From Pedobacter cryophilus (GTDB lineage Bacteria > Bacteroidota > Bacteroidia > Sphingobacteriales > Sphingobacteriaceae): a stretch of DNA of 64,000 bases. A program made the translations under genes and the position numbers. The stretch is from contig NZ_SWBP01000008.1 of assembly GCF_005116455.1 (NCBI RefSeq), positions 48,895-112,894 of the forward strand, given 5' to 3'. Numbering within the stretch: position 1 is the first letter of the stretch; each line of letters starts with the position of its first letter. Positions 8,338-17,273 of the stretch are shown here, piece after piece. The notes under the pieces were generated by a model. The model worked only from the letters and a program-made list of their open reading frames with translations. It ran no database searches and had not been told where the DNA came from.

Positions 8338-9138
8338 TTGAAAAAACTTTTATTTAAACTCATTCGCCGTTATAAACCACGCAGTTATGGCTGGTTTAAC
8401 TCCTACTCTACTTGGCAGGAAGCTCAAAACCAATGTTCTGGATATAATTCTGATGCTATTCTTAAAAAAGTTAAAACATCAACTTTAAAAGTTAAAAGTG
8501 GCGAAGCTGTTTTTGAAAGAGATGGTGTTATTTACGATCAAATTTATTATTCATGGCCATTACTTAGTCAGCTTTTACTGGCCGCCAGTCAAAATAATGG
8601 GCAATTATCTGTTATAGATTTTGGTGGTTCTTTAGGGACTACTTTTTTTCAAAACAGGGTTTATTTGCAACAATTAAAAAAAGTGCAATGGAGTGTATTA
8701 GAGCAAGGTAATTTTGTTACAACAGGCCAAAGTGAAATTGCGGGTAACGGACTTGATTTTTTTTATACTGTTGAAGAAGCCATTCAAAACAAAGGAGAAC
8801 ACCAAGTTTTGTTGCTGAGTTGTGTGTTGCCTTATATAGAAAAACCTTATGAGTTATTAGATTACCTGCTTAAGTTTTCATTTGAGTACATTATTTTAGA
8901 AAGTACTTATTATAATTATCAACCTTATGATCGTATTTGTATTCAAAAAGTAGATCCTGTGGCTTATGATGCTTCTTATCCTTGCTGGCTATTAGATTAT
9001 GAAAAGGTAAAAACTATTTTTTTAAACGATTACACTGTACTTACTGAATATGAAACAGGCATCCATTTTTACTTAGATGGAGAACGTGTAGAATATAAAA
9101 GCGTTATTTTTAAAAGAAAAGATAGCTTACAAAATTAA
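8338..9138 (+). CDS. TIGR04325-type methyltransferase
   Basis: A 266-residue SAM-dependent methyltransferase-like protein of the TIGR04325 family: FNSYSTWQEAQNQCSGY at the N-terminus and VIDFGGSLGTTFFQNR, a glycine-rich SAM loop, near residue 98. Members are often encoded in surface polysaccharide loci, but here the gene is alone. The start is TTG at 8338; there is no in-frame ATG near the N-terminus, and the residues after it (KKLLFKLIRRYKPR) look like the usual family start. The function in glycan modification is inferred only from relatives. Confidence 0.8.
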   Translation: MKKLLFKLIRRYKPRSYGWFNSYSTWQEAQNQCSGYNSDAILKKVKTSTLKVKSGEAVFERDGVIYDQIYYSWPLLSQLLLAASQNNGQLSVIDFGGSLGTTFFQNRVYLQQLKKVQWSVLEQGNFVTTGQSEIAGNGLDFFYTVEEAIQNKGEHQVLLLSCVLPYIEKPYELLDYLLKFSFEYIILESTYYNYQPYDRICIQKVDPVAYDASYPCWLLDYEKVKTIFLNDYTVLTEYETGIHFYLDGERVEYKSVIFKRKDSLQN

Positions 9139-9187
9139 AATAAAGTGAGAATCCCTAAGCTAAAAAATTGCTGTTTATTTAACCTAA

Positions 9188-9685
9188 ATGATGATTATGA
9201 AAACTAATAATCCTTTAAAATCTATTGTTTTGAAAACAGTACTTTTTTTAATGTTTTTGTTTTTAACACTTTATTCTAATGGGCAAACAAAAAACCCTAA
9301 TTATGATGAACCACTAGCCAAATCTTTAGGTGCTGATGATTATGGGATGAAAATGTATATGTTGGTGATTTTAAAATCAGGCAGCAATACCAATGTAAGT
9401 AAAACAACAAAAGACAGCTTATTTGCCGGACACATGACTAACATGGTAAGATTAGAAAAATTGAACAAATTGGTAGTTGCTGGGCCTTTTGGAGATAATC
9501 AAAATGATTTTAGAGGTCTTTTCATTTTAAATGCAGCCTCTATTGAAGAAGCCAACGAGTTATTAGAAACAGATCCGGCCATTAAAGCCAAACTTTTAAA
9601 ACCCGAGGTTTATCCTTGGTATGGTTCTGCTGCTTTACCTCAATATTTAAAAGACGCTGATAAAATTTGGAAAAACAATTTTTAA
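9188..9685 (+). CDS. Exported YciI-like protein
   Basis: A 165-residue protein with a signal peptide (hydrophobic about 14-30, cleavage probably after SNGQ), followed by a YciI-like ferredoxin fold (YMLVILKSGSN, FAGHMTNMVRLEKLNKLVVAGPFGDN, RGLFILNAASIEEANELL). YciI domains have a conserved His/Asp pair thought to be catalytic, and H and D are present in these stretches. A second ATG at 9197 would give a cleaner signal peptide. A periplasmic YciI protein is a Bacteroidota habit; its substrate is unknown. Confidence 0.75.
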   Translation: MMIMKTNNPLKSIVLKTVLFLMFLFLTLYSNGQTKNPNYDEPLAKSLGADDYGMKMYMLVILKSGSNTNVSKTTKDSLFAGHMTNMVRLEKLNKLVVAGPFGDNQNDFRGLFILNAASIEEANELLETDPAIKAKLLKPEVYPWYGSAALPQYLKDADKIWKNNF

Positions 9686-9769
9686 CATCCTAATTATACC
9701 ACTAAAGTGTAATTGATAAAGGGCTGATGACTGAGTATGTTTGATAAGCAAATTGCTTAAACCAAACGT

Positions 9770-10768
9770 ATGAAAAACCTATTTACTTTTGCTAAACTTT
9801 ACCCTATTATTAAAATGATTGTTTTAGCAGTCTTTTTAAGTACTCCTGTAATAGCACAAATAAACTATAAAACACAAAATTACACTCACCAACTTTCTCC
9901 TGTTAAGGTGAGTATATCATTTCTCAATTTTGAAAACATACTTACCCCAATTACCGCAGGGATTTTGATGGAAGGACAGTTGAAAGATAAACTGTTTTAT
10001 AACATGCAGTTTAGACAGGGTTATATCAGAGATTTCACCATCGCCCCAGATAAATTATTGACCACCCAAAAAGAAAGTAAAGGAACTGTTTTTGAAACCG
10101 GGGTAGATTATCCTTTTAGCGATAAAATTAAAGCGGGTAAGGTAAAAGTAACTTCATCTCTAAGTTTTGATGGCCTCAACACTTTTCAAGAAAAATATTT
10201 TTTGGCTGATTGTGATGTTCGCAGCTATTGGGCTTTTAGCGGAGGTTTAATGAAAAATATACGTCCAAAATACATCAATAGCGACTCTTCAACCTATATT
10301 ATTTCTGGCGGACAAGATATAAAAGCATCAGACGGTAACTTTACTCACTTTAGTCAAAATAGTAATGGTTTATACGCAGGCATAGTTCATAGAAAAATTA
10401 AGAAAGCTGTTGTAAATAGCGAAAAATGGAATTACAGAGTTTTCTATTCTACAAAATTTTATGCTCAAGTATTAATTGGTTCTACCAAAATAGATGACAT
10501 AGTTTACAACAATCAAACCTATAAAATTGATAATGCTAAACAAGAACCATTAGGTTATAGAATTGGCTGGCAATGGGACCAAATGGGTGCAGTAACAGGT
10601 TTTGAATTTGGAAAAATGCCAGGTATCACCTTAGAAACTCCTGTACAAAAAAGCGAATTAGATAAAATTTTTAAGCATAACCCTTATTTAAATTATGTGC
10701 GTTTTACTTTTCATTTTAATATTTTTAATGGTGATAAAAGTTATGCTATGAAGAATAAACAATCTTAA
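9770..10768 (+). CDS. Exported protein of unknown function, probable beta-barrel
   Basis: I do not recognise this 332-residue protein. It has a signal peptide (hydrophobic about 14-29, ending VIAQ) and then alternating short strands with aromatic ends such as LFYNMQFRQGY and YLNYVRFTFHFNIF. This pattern suggests an outer-membrane barrel or a beta-rich periplasmic protein. It is monocistronic: 84 bp follow the YciI gene and 244 bp precede the BLUF gene. Confidence 0.55.
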   Translation: MKNLFTFAKLYPIIKMIVLAVFLSTPVIAQINYKTQNYTHQLSPVKVSISFLNFENILTPITAGILMEGQLKDKLFYNMQFRQGYIRDFTIAPDKLLTTQKESKGTVFETGVDYPFSDKIKAGKVKVTSSLSFDGLNTFQEKYFLADCDVRSYWAFSGGLMKNIRPKYINSDSSTYIISGGQDIKASDGNFTHFSQNSNGLYAGIVHRKIKKAVVNSEKWNYRVFYSTKFYAQVLIGSTKIDDIVYNNQTYKIDNAKQEPLGYRIGWQWDQMGAVTGFEFGKMPGITLETPVQKSELDKIFKHNPYLNYVRFTFHFNIFNGDKSYAMKNKQS

Positions 10769-10913
10769 AAATTTAGGCTGATTTCATTTTATAAAGTCGA
10801 TAAAATGAAACTCAACTAGTGATTTTAAAAAGACTTTACCTATTATTTTCCCTCCTCATTAAAACAAAAAAATTTTAATTAACTTATATTTAGACGAAGT
10901 TAAATTAAACCTA

Positions 10914-10940
10914 TTTTACATCATATAAAATGATGTAAAA
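10914..10940. promoter_or_regulatory. Perfect 27-bp palindrome upstream of the BLUF gene
   Basis: TTTTACATCA (10914-10923) and its exact complement TGATGTAAAA (10931-10940) are separated by TATAAAA. It lies 72 bp before the BLUF start. A further half-site TTTACATTA occurs at about 10992-11000. Such symmetry with an AT-rich centre suggests a dimeric repressor or activator site. It has no T run, and the flanking gene upstream ends 145 bp earlier, so a terminator is less likely. Confidence 0.55.
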
Positions 10941-11012
10941 AACACATAACTTTTAAATCTAAAACAAAAACTATTACGTTTATTATCATAAGTTTACATT
11001 AAAAAAATTGAG

Positions 11013-11459
11013 ATGTTTGAGCTAATTTATATTTCTAAGGCTAAACCCGGTTTAACTGCTGATGACATAAATAATATTTTAGAAACTGCTATAGATTTTA
11101 ATCAGAGAAATAATGTAACAGGTTGTTTGTTATACCATAATCAGGAGTTTATTCAGATACTGGAGGGCGATAAAAAAATTGTTAAAGATTTATACGCAAA
11201 TATTTGGGCTGATGACAGGCATTATGATGTTACTCTTTTAAGTGAAGGAGAAAAAGAAGAACGTGAATTTAAAAGTTGGAGCATGGCTTATCATGAACTT
11301 AGTGATGATGATCGAAAAAAAATGAGTCAAAAATTATTTGCTAATAATTTTATTGCCTTATCTGAATTAGCAGATAAACCCACTCCAGCCATTAAATTGT
11401 TTTGGTCTATGGCTAAACAATTACTGATGGAAGACGAAAAAAGCAGCCAATTAAACTAA
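11013..11459 (+). CDS. BLUF-domain blue-light photoreceptor
   Basis: A 148-residue cytoplasmic protein with a full BLUF domain (about 1-95), which binds FAD and responds to blue light through a Tyr-Gln-FAD hydrogen-bond switch. The key residues are present: Tyr6 in LIYIS, Asn30 in the flavin pocket, Gln48 in FIQILEG, and Trp89/Met91 in SWSMAY. The 50-residue tail is helical and charged with no output domain, so signalling must go through a partner, as in short PixD-like proteins. A perfect palindrome lies upstream. Gene neighbours do not reveal the partner. Confidence 0.93.
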   Translation: MFELIYISKAKPGLTADDINNILETAIDFNQRNNVTGCLLYHNQEFIQILEGDKKIVKDLYANIWADDRHYDVTLLSEGEKEEREFKSWSMAYHELSDDDRKKMSQKLFANNFIALSELADKPTPAIKLFWSMAKQLLMEDEKSSQLN

Positions 11460-11607
11460 GAAATTTCACCTTGGTTTAATACCAAAATATCTTTCTTTAG
11501 ATCTCTACTAAAAGGAAACCTTTCTTTTTAACTATTTAAGTGAGTAAGCACAAAAAAGCTTTTTGCATTAAAGAAACATCTTGATTTTTTGTACGTTTAA
11601 AGAGACT

Positions 11608-12195
11608 ATGTTATTAAATACAATTCAACTTTTGCTTCTTGCCTTATGTTTTAGCTCTTGTGGTAACAAAAGCAGTTTTGAAGATCAAAAAAAATCATCA
11701 GAAACCAACATTTCGTCAACAACAAACATCACTAATTTCACAAAAGATAGCGTGGAAAAAGTAGCGGTTTTATCTCCAAAATCGCTTATAGATACAAAAA
11801 ACACTACACCAGAAGAACTCGTTTCATTTGCTAAAACATTAGTAGGCATTCCTTATTTATACGGTTCTGTTAACCCAAATAAAGGCTTTGATTGCTCGGG
11901 GTTTATCACCTATGTATTTAATCATTTCCAAATAGCTGTACCCAGAAGTTCTAGAGACTTTGCAAATGTGGGCATCACAATACCTGTTTCGGAATGTAAG
12001 CCGGGTGATTTAATTTTATTTACCGGAACAGATAGTACTAAACGAGAAATTGGCCACATGGGCATTATTACTGATCATGTAAATAATGTTCAATTTATTC
12101 ACTCTACCTCTGGCAAAGCGTATAGCGTAACCATTACGCCTCTAAATAAATATTATTTGGGTCGTTTTGTGAAAATTATACGTCCTTTTAATTAA
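11608..12195 (+). CDS. NlpC/P60 cell-wall peptidase, lipoprotein
   Basis: A 195-residue lipoprotein. Start chosen at ATG 11608, because it gives a clean lipoprotein signal (LLLLALCFSSC) while the TTG at 11581 adds a polar extension. A Ser/Thr/Asn-rich linker is followed by the NlpC/P60 domain (about 80-195) with catalytic Cys in FDCSGF and His in GHMGI, and a third polar residue, His, in FIHST. Members cleave peptidoglycan stem peptides, usually the D-Glu-diaminopimelate bond. Convergent with the PepSY gene, 6 bp apart. Confidence 0.9.
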   Translation: MLLNTIQLLLLALCFSSCGNKSSFEDQKKSSETNISSTTNITNFTKDSVEKVAVLSPKSLIDTKNTTPEELVSFAKTLVGIPYLYGSVNPNKGFDCSGFITYVFNHFQIAVPRSSRDFANVGITIPVSECKPGDLILFTGTDSTKREIGHMGIITDHVNNVQFIHSTSGKAYSVTITPLNKYYLGRFVKIIRPFN

Positions 12196-12201
12196 AGCCA
12201 A

Positions 12202-12777
12202 CTACTGTGAGGCATTTCTTCTCATTCTTTTTGGACCATACCATAACCAAAAACCGGTAATGGTAAATATCAGTAGTGCAATACCCATTATAGAGGTGTA
12301 AACCAATTTTATTTGTCCGTTGCTAGTGTTAAAATAAGCATCAAGGATAGAACCATCATGAATGTTTTCTATAAAATCAGATCGTCTTTTTTCAATTTTT
12401 AAAAGCTTACCTGTAGCTCCATCTAATTGTATTCCCCAATAATCCGTCTTAAAAACAAACTTCACCATCCCTTTATCTTTCCTGATATCTATACGGTCTA
12501 CCTCAGAAGAAAGTGTGTTAGAAATAGAATCCTTAAATAACAAAACGGCAGTTTGATGTAAGCTATCTATACTTAACCATTGTTTTAAATCAGTGGAAGT
12601 GCCTTTTTGAGTTTTAGCTAAAATAAGATCTCCGCTATGTTTTTTCCATCCTAAAAACAAACCAGAAATAGATATCACAAAGAAAAACACAAAAAGTAAA
12701 GCTCCAGTTTGTCGATGTACTTTTCTAAATACTCTTAATACTTTTGCTTGTGAGGGTCTATTGTTTCTGGCTTGCAT
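12202..12777 (-). CDS. PepSY-associated transmembrane protein
   Basis: A 191-residue membrane protein with an N-terminal TM helix (about 25-44, preceded by the FRKVHRQTG motif), a periplasmic PepSY-like region (about 60-145, WGIQLDGATGKLLKIEKR) and a C-terminal helix (about 160-180) ending WLWYGPKRMRR. Relatives lie beside iron uptake genes or ferric reductases, but none is adjacent here. It is transcribed divergently from the aldo/keto reductase gene. Confidence 0.8.
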   Translation of the reverse strand: MQARNNRPSQAKVLRVFRKVHRQTGALLFVFFFVISISGLFLGWKKHSGDLILAKTQKGTSTDLKQWLSIDSLHQTAVLLFKDSISNTLSSEVDRIDIRKDKGMVKFVFKTDYWGIQLDGATGKLLKIEKRRSDFIENIHDGSILDAYFNTSNGQIKLVYTSIMGIALLIFTITGFWLWYGPKRMRRNASQ

Positions 12778-12912
12778 GCTTTGGATATTTCCTTTTTTAA
12801 AAATCGAAGTTAAATGAATTTTCAGATAATTATTTAGAAAAACCCTTTATGTTTATGAAAATAGATTTGTGTTATATGAACATTTAAGGTCTTAGGAAAT
12901 TACCAATTCTGC

Positions 12913-12920
12913 TATCTTTG
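12913..12920 (+). promoter_or_regulatory. -7 box of the aldo/keto reductase gene
   Basis: TATCTTTG matches TAnnTTTG exactly, 17 bp before the start codon. No good -33 TTG is visible. Confidence 0.5.
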
Positions 12921-12937
12921 AAATTCAATTTACATAC

Positions 12938-13921
12938 ATGAACTTTAGAACATTAGGAAAAACCGATTTTAAAATCTCAGAAATTAGCTTAGGAACCTGG
13001 CAAGTGGGTGGTAAATGGGGCGATGCTTTTGATCATCAAAATGCCGATAAAATTTTAAATGTTGCGGTAGATCAGGGCATAAATTTTATTGATACGGCTG
13101 ATGTTTATAGTGACGGAGAAAGTGAAAAAGCGGTAGGTAAATTGGTGAAATCAAGGTCGGAGCGTATTTATGTAGCTACAAAATGTGGCCGAAGATTAAA
13201 TCCGCATGTTAATGAAAGCTACACCACAAAAGCTTTAAGAAACTGTGTAGAGGATAGTTTAAAAAACATGGGTTTAGAAACTTTAGACCTTATTCAGTTA
13301 CATTGCCCACCTACCGAAGTTTACTACCGACCAGAAATTTTTGAACTTTTTGACCGATTAAAAGACGAAGGAAAAATAAGACATTTAGGAGTAAGTATAG
13401 AAAAAGTAGAAGAAGGCATTAAAGCCATGGAATACCCAAATGTTTGCAGCATTCAGTTGATTTATAATATTTTTAGACAACGCCCTAATGAACTTTTATT
13501 TGAGCTGGCTAAAAAAAATAATGTTGGCTTAATTGCCAGAGTACCCTTAGCCAGCGGCTTATTAACCGGGAAGTTCTCTAAAAATACTGCTTTTAGTAAA
13601 GATGATCATCGTAATTTTAACAGAGATGGCGCTGCTTTTGATAAAGGCGAAACTTTTGCTGGAGTAGATTATGATAAAGGGTTAAACGCTGTAGAAGAAC
13701 TCAAAAAACTTTTCCCAAATGCTGATTTGCCTTTAATTGCCTTAAAATGGATTTTAAAATCGCCAGAAATTAGTTGCGTAATACCTGGTGCTTCTAAAAT
13801 AGAACAGCTAAAAAGCAATTTAAAAACCCAAGAAATAGCAGATTTATCCCCGGCAGAAATGAATGCTATTGAAACAATTTATAATAAATATATCAAAGCT
13901 GATGTGCATCAACGTTGGTAA
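12938..13921 (+). CDS. Aldo/keto reductase
   Basis: A 327-residue NADPH-dependent oxidoreductase with a TIM-barrel fold. The catalytic tetrad is visible as Asp52 and Tyr57 (IDTADVYSDGESE), Lys82 (ATKCGRR) and His in LIQLHCPP. The C-terminal cofactor-binding segment CVIPGASKIEQLKSN is typical. It most resembles general AKR proteins rather than a known sugar enzyme, so the substrate is open. It is monocistronic, with a -7 box just upstream. Confidence 0.93.
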   Translation: MNFRTLGKTDFKISEISLGTWQVGGKWGDAFDHQNADKILNVAVDQGINFIDTADVYSDGESEKAVGKLVKSRSERIYVATKCGRRLNPHVNESYTTKALRNCVEDSLKNMGLETLDLIQLHCPPTEVYYRPEIFELFDRLKDEGKIRHLGVSIEKVEEGIKAMEYPNVCSIQLIYNIFRQRPNELLFELAKKNNVGLIARVPLASGLLTGKFSKNTAFSKDDHRNFNRDGAAFDKGETFAGVDYDKGLNAVEELKKLFPNADLPLIALKWILKSPEISCVIPGASKIEQLKSNLKTQEIADLSPAEMNAIETIYNKYIKADVHQRW

Positions 13922-14032
13922 AATCAATGTAAAAAAGAATAAATTGATTGTAAAAAAATGTTAAAATTAATTTTTAACACAAGGTCTACAAATTAAAAAA
14001 TTACATTAGAGCTTTAGTGCTCAAAGCAATTT

Positions 14033-16750
14033 ATGAAATATCAAAAATCACTTTTTATTCTGTTTTTAATCTACACTTTTAGTTTAGATGTGGTTAATGC
14101 CCAAACTAACACGGCAACTGTCCCGCTCAAAACACTGGTAGAAAGAAAAGAAAAGTTAAGTTACAATCACCCATTTGAAAGTGTTTATTTACATTTTGAT
14201 AAGCCTTATTATGCCGTTGGAGATACCATTTGGTTTAAAACCTATATCACCATTCAGCAGCATTTACCATCGCCTTTAAGTAAAATTGTTTATGTTGATT
14301 TGCTCAATAATAAAGATTCGCTGATACAAACATTAAAAATACCAGCCAATAATAGCGTTGCCAATGGTAATATGGTTTTGGCTTACCCCGATTTTAAAGA
14401 AGGCACCTACCATTTAAGAGCTTACACCAAATGGATGCTGAATTTTAACCAAAGCTATTTCTTCAAAAAAAATATTTATGTAGGCAATGCGCTTAATAAA
14501 GAATTAATAACAAACATTACTTTTAACGGAAGCATTACAGATAAAGCACAAAAAGTAAGTAGCACAATTTCTTATAAAGACGAATTAGGCAAACCATTGG
14601 CTGATAAAAAAGTAAGTTGGGAAGTAATAGCCGATGATGAAAAAATTGCCAGAGGCAAAGCAACTACTGATGCTAAAGGCTATATTACTTTAGATTTTAG
14701 CGGTTCAACAAAAGTTTCCATCAACAGAGGAGTGCTTAATACGGCGTTAGAAACCAGTGATCGCCGCATACTGAATTCATCTTTCTCTTTAAAAACAGCA
14801 ATTCTTGAAAACGACATCCAGTTTTTTCCAGAAGGAGGAGAACTGATTGATGGAATGGACAAAAAAGTAGCTTTTAAAGCCATCGCTTCAAACGGATTAG
14901 GCGTAAATTTAAAAGGTAAAATTTTAGATGAGCAAGGAAAAGAAATCGTTTCTTTTGCCTCGCAGCATTTAGGGATGGGTAGCTTCTCTTTTATCCCACA
15001 AAAAAATAAAAAATATACTGCCAGCATCACCTTTGCAGATCAAACTCAAAAAAACTTTAGCCTTCCTCCTGTTAAAGAAGAATGCATCAGCTTATCAGCA
15101 AAAAGCGTTGGCGATAGTTTATGGGTAAACATCAATGTAAATGACGCTTATCTTCAAAAAAATCAAAATCAGGTAATTTATATTGTTGCGCAAAATGATG
15201 GTGTTTTTTTCTATGCCGCACAAACAGGTTTAAGACAAACAAATTATTCAGTAAAAATACCTCATAACCAGTTTCCAACGGGTATTTTACAATTAGCTTT
15301 ACTTAATACCAGTGGCTTACCATTAAGTGAGCGATTGGTTTTTATTCAAAGAAAAGACGATGTAAAAATAAATGTAAAAACAGATTTACCCACATACACT
15401 GGTCGCCAAAAAATAAAAATGAGTATCAAAACCAGTGATGGTTTTAACCCTACTGAAGGAAGTTACTCTGTTTCGGTGGTAAATGACGCTAAAGTTCCGG
15501 TAAACGAAAACGAGGAAATCACTATTAAAAGTAACCTCCTGTTAAGTGCTGATTTGGAAGGCTATATAGAACAACCCAATTATTATTTCAACAAAACCGA
15601 TGATCAAAAACTAGCCGATCTAGATATTTTATTGCTCACCCAAGGCTACCGTCGCTTCCTTTATAAAGATTTAGCCGCAGACGTTCAGCCAAAAATATCT
15701 TTTTTTCCAGAGCAATCTATGACCGTATCCGGCACCATTAGAAAAAGTAATGGCATGCCCTTAGAAAACGGCAGATTATTGTTTCAAATCCCCAGCAAAC
15801 AATTTAATACTACCGGCACTACAGATAAAGAAGGAAAATTTGTTTTCAATAATTTAATTTTCAAAGATTCTTCTGAAGTGATTGTTAACGCCAGAAATAA
15901 CGTAAATTCTAAAGACCTTAGAATAATATTAGACGGAGAGGCATTTCCATCTATTTACAGCAATGTAAACGCTCCCGACGAGCTATTAAACATAGATAGC
16001 ACTTTGGGTATTTATCTTAAAAACAGCCGAATAGAGCATCAAAGTGCTTTTTTATTGCGTGAAGTAGTGGTAAAAAGTGCTCCGATAAAAAAACCAAGTC
16101 ATGCAGATTATAGTGCCCTTAGCGGACTTAGTCAGATGGCAGATAGAGAAATTCCTAATAGCCAATTAAAAGGCTGCAAAAGGCTTATAGATTGTCTTGC
16201 AGCTGCAGGGTTAACCTTTATTGATCAGCAATTATTCTTAACCAGAAATTACAATCAAGGTTTAAAAGTACCCATAGAAATTTATGCAAATGGGATGCCC
16301 GTAGATGTTAATTATCTTTTTGGAGTAGAAGTAAGCAACGTAGAATCATTAGAGGTTTTTTTTAATGACGGTTTAAGCGGAATTAACAGATTATCTAATA
16401 CCAGCGGCGTTTTGGTGGTTAATATGAGAGAAATAAAAAATACAGCCATGAGTGTTAATCAATTTAAAGCCCTTTTTCCGCCAACTAATGTACTCACTTA
16501 CAAGCCAAAAGGTTTCACAACCGAACGCCAGTTTTACGTACCAAAATATAGCGGTCCGCGTAACAGTTTGCAAAGAGAAGATTACCGAACCACAATTTAT
16601 TGGAATCCGGCTGTAAACACAGACAAAGACGGAAATGCCTCTTTTGAATTCTTCAACAGTGATGCAAAAGGGCTTTACAGAGTAGTTGTAGAAGGCTTAG
16701 ATAACGGCGGAAACATTGGTAGAACAGTTTATAAATACCAGTTAAAATAA
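14033..16750 (+). CDS. Large exported protein with MG2-like, carboxypeptidase-regulatory-like and plug-like regions
   Basis: A 905-residue exported protein (signal peptide about 1-23, ending VNAQ). Region about 45-145 resembles the MG2 macroglobulin-like domain common in Bacteroidota surface proteins (YLHFDKPYYAVGDTIWFKTYI, EGTYHLRAYTKWML). About 560-640 is carboxypeptidase-regulatory-like (GTTDKEGKFVFNNL). About 690-790 resembles a TonB receptor plug (VPIEIYANGMPV, VESLEVFFNDGLSGI). The end is another Ig-like strand set (KDGNASFEFFNSDAKGLYRV). There is no C-terminal 22-strand barrel, so this is not a complete TonB receptor. Function is unknown; it is probably periplasmic or surface-bound. 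Confidence 0.75.
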   Translation: MKYQKSLFILFLIYTFSLDVVNAQTNTATVPLKTLVERKEKLSYNHPFESVYLHFDKPYYAVGDTIWFKTYITIQQHLPSPLSKIVYVDLLNNKDSLIQTLKIPANNSVANGNMVLAYPDFKEGTYHLRAYTKWMLNFNQSYFFKKNIYVGNALNKELITNITFNGSITDKAQKVSSTISYKDELGKPLADKKVSWEVIADDEKIARGKATTDAKGYITLDFSGSTKVSINRGVLNTALETSDRRILNSSFSLKTAILENDIQFFPEGGELIDGMDKKVAFKAIASNGLGVNLKGKILDEQGKEIVSFASQHLGMGSFSFIPQKNKKYTASITFADQTQKNFSLPPVKEECISLSAKSVGDSLWVNINVNDAYLQKNQNQVIYIVAQNDGVFFYAAQTGLRQTNYSVKIPHNQFPTGILQLALLNTSGLPLSERLVFIQRKDDVKINVKTDLPTYTGRQKIKMSIKTSDGFNPTEGSYSVSVVNDAKVPVNENEEITIKSNLLLSADLEGYIEQPNYYFNKTDDQKLADLDILLLTQGYRRFLYKDLAADVQPKISFFPEQSMTVSGTIRKSNGMPLENGRLLFQIPSKQFNTTGTTDKEGKFVFNNLIFKDSSEVIVNARNNVNSKDLRIILDGEAFPSIYSNVNAPDELLNIDSTLGIYLKNSRIEHQSAFLLREVVVKSAPIKKPSHADYSALSGLSQMADREIPNSQLKGCKRLIDCLAAAGLTFIDQQLFLTRNYNQGLKVPIEIYANGMPVDVNYLFGVEVSNVESLEVFFNDGLSGINRLSNTSGVLVVNMREIKNTAMSVNQFKALFPPTNVLTYKPKGFTTERQFYVPKYSGPRNSLQREDYRTTIYWNPAVNTDKDGNASFEFFNSDAKGLYRVVVEGLDNGGNIGRTVYKYQLK

Positions 16751-16784
16751 GTTTTAGAAAAGCAAAACCTGTAAAAATAAATTA

Positions 16785-16896
16785 CGCCAGTCGGGTGTTT
16801 TGCTAAATCTTTTTGGCAGCCCAAACCAAAACCCAAAGCCAAAAAGCCTGCCCGTCCAGTTTAGGCTGGGATACCGCTTCACCCCCGTTTATTTTA
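16785..16896 (-). repeat. Dispersed intergenic element, copy B
   Basis: Read on the minus strand it starts AAATAAACGGGGGTGAAGCGG and ends CACCCGACTGGC, matching the ends of the seven-copy family. Its centre holds a stem CTTTTTGGC/GCCAAAAAG not seen in the other copies but in the same position as their hairpins. It lies between the 905-residue gene and the MNT antitoxin gene. Confidence 0.65.
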
Positions 16897-16967
16897 CAAA
16901 GTGAGGTGCTTTTTAAATGCCCATCAGACTAATGATTTTTAAATAATTAGAGTAGAAACGAATTCCT

Positions 16968-16975
16968 TATATTTG
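16968..16975 (+). promoter_or_regulatory. -7 box almost touching the MNT start codon
   Basis: TATATTTG matches TAnnTTTG exactly; only 4 bp separate it from the ATG at 16980. Transcription would start at or next to the start codon, giving a leaderless mRNA. No clear -33 TTG. Confidence 0.5.
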
Positions 16976-16979
16976 GGTA

Positions 16980-17273
16980 ATGCGCTTAGAAACAGATAAA
17001 ATAGAATCAATAAAAGCTTATTTCAGTAACCAACCGGTATTGAAAGCTTACCTATTTGGCTCCTACGTTCGCAAACAAGCAGATTATAATAGCGATATAG
17101 ACATTTTAGTAGATCTAGACTATTCACAAAAAATAGGTTTAGGATTTATAAAAATGCAATTAGACCTCCAAGAAATTCTAAATATAAAAGTTGACTTAGT
17201 TTCTTCTCAAGCTTTATCTCCACACCTAAAACCAATTGTTGATCATGAAAAAGAATTGATTTATGCGAGGTAA
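16980..17273 (+). CDS. MNT-type nucleotidyltransferase antitoxin
   Basis: A 97-residue minimal nucleotidyltransferase. The catalytic motif GSX10DXD is complete (GSYVRKQADYNSDID, about 22-36). In type VII toxin-antitoxin systems this protein adds AMP to a tyrosine of its HEPN partner and inactivates it. The partner gene overlaps its end by 11 bp. Preceded closely by a -7 box, possibly leaderless. Mobile-type defence pair next to a repeat element. Confidence 0.9.
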   Translation: MRLETDKIESIKAYFSNQPVLKAYLFGSYVRKQADYNSDIDILVDLDYSQKIGLGFIKMQLDLQEILNIKVDLVSSQALSPHLKPIVDHEKELIYAR

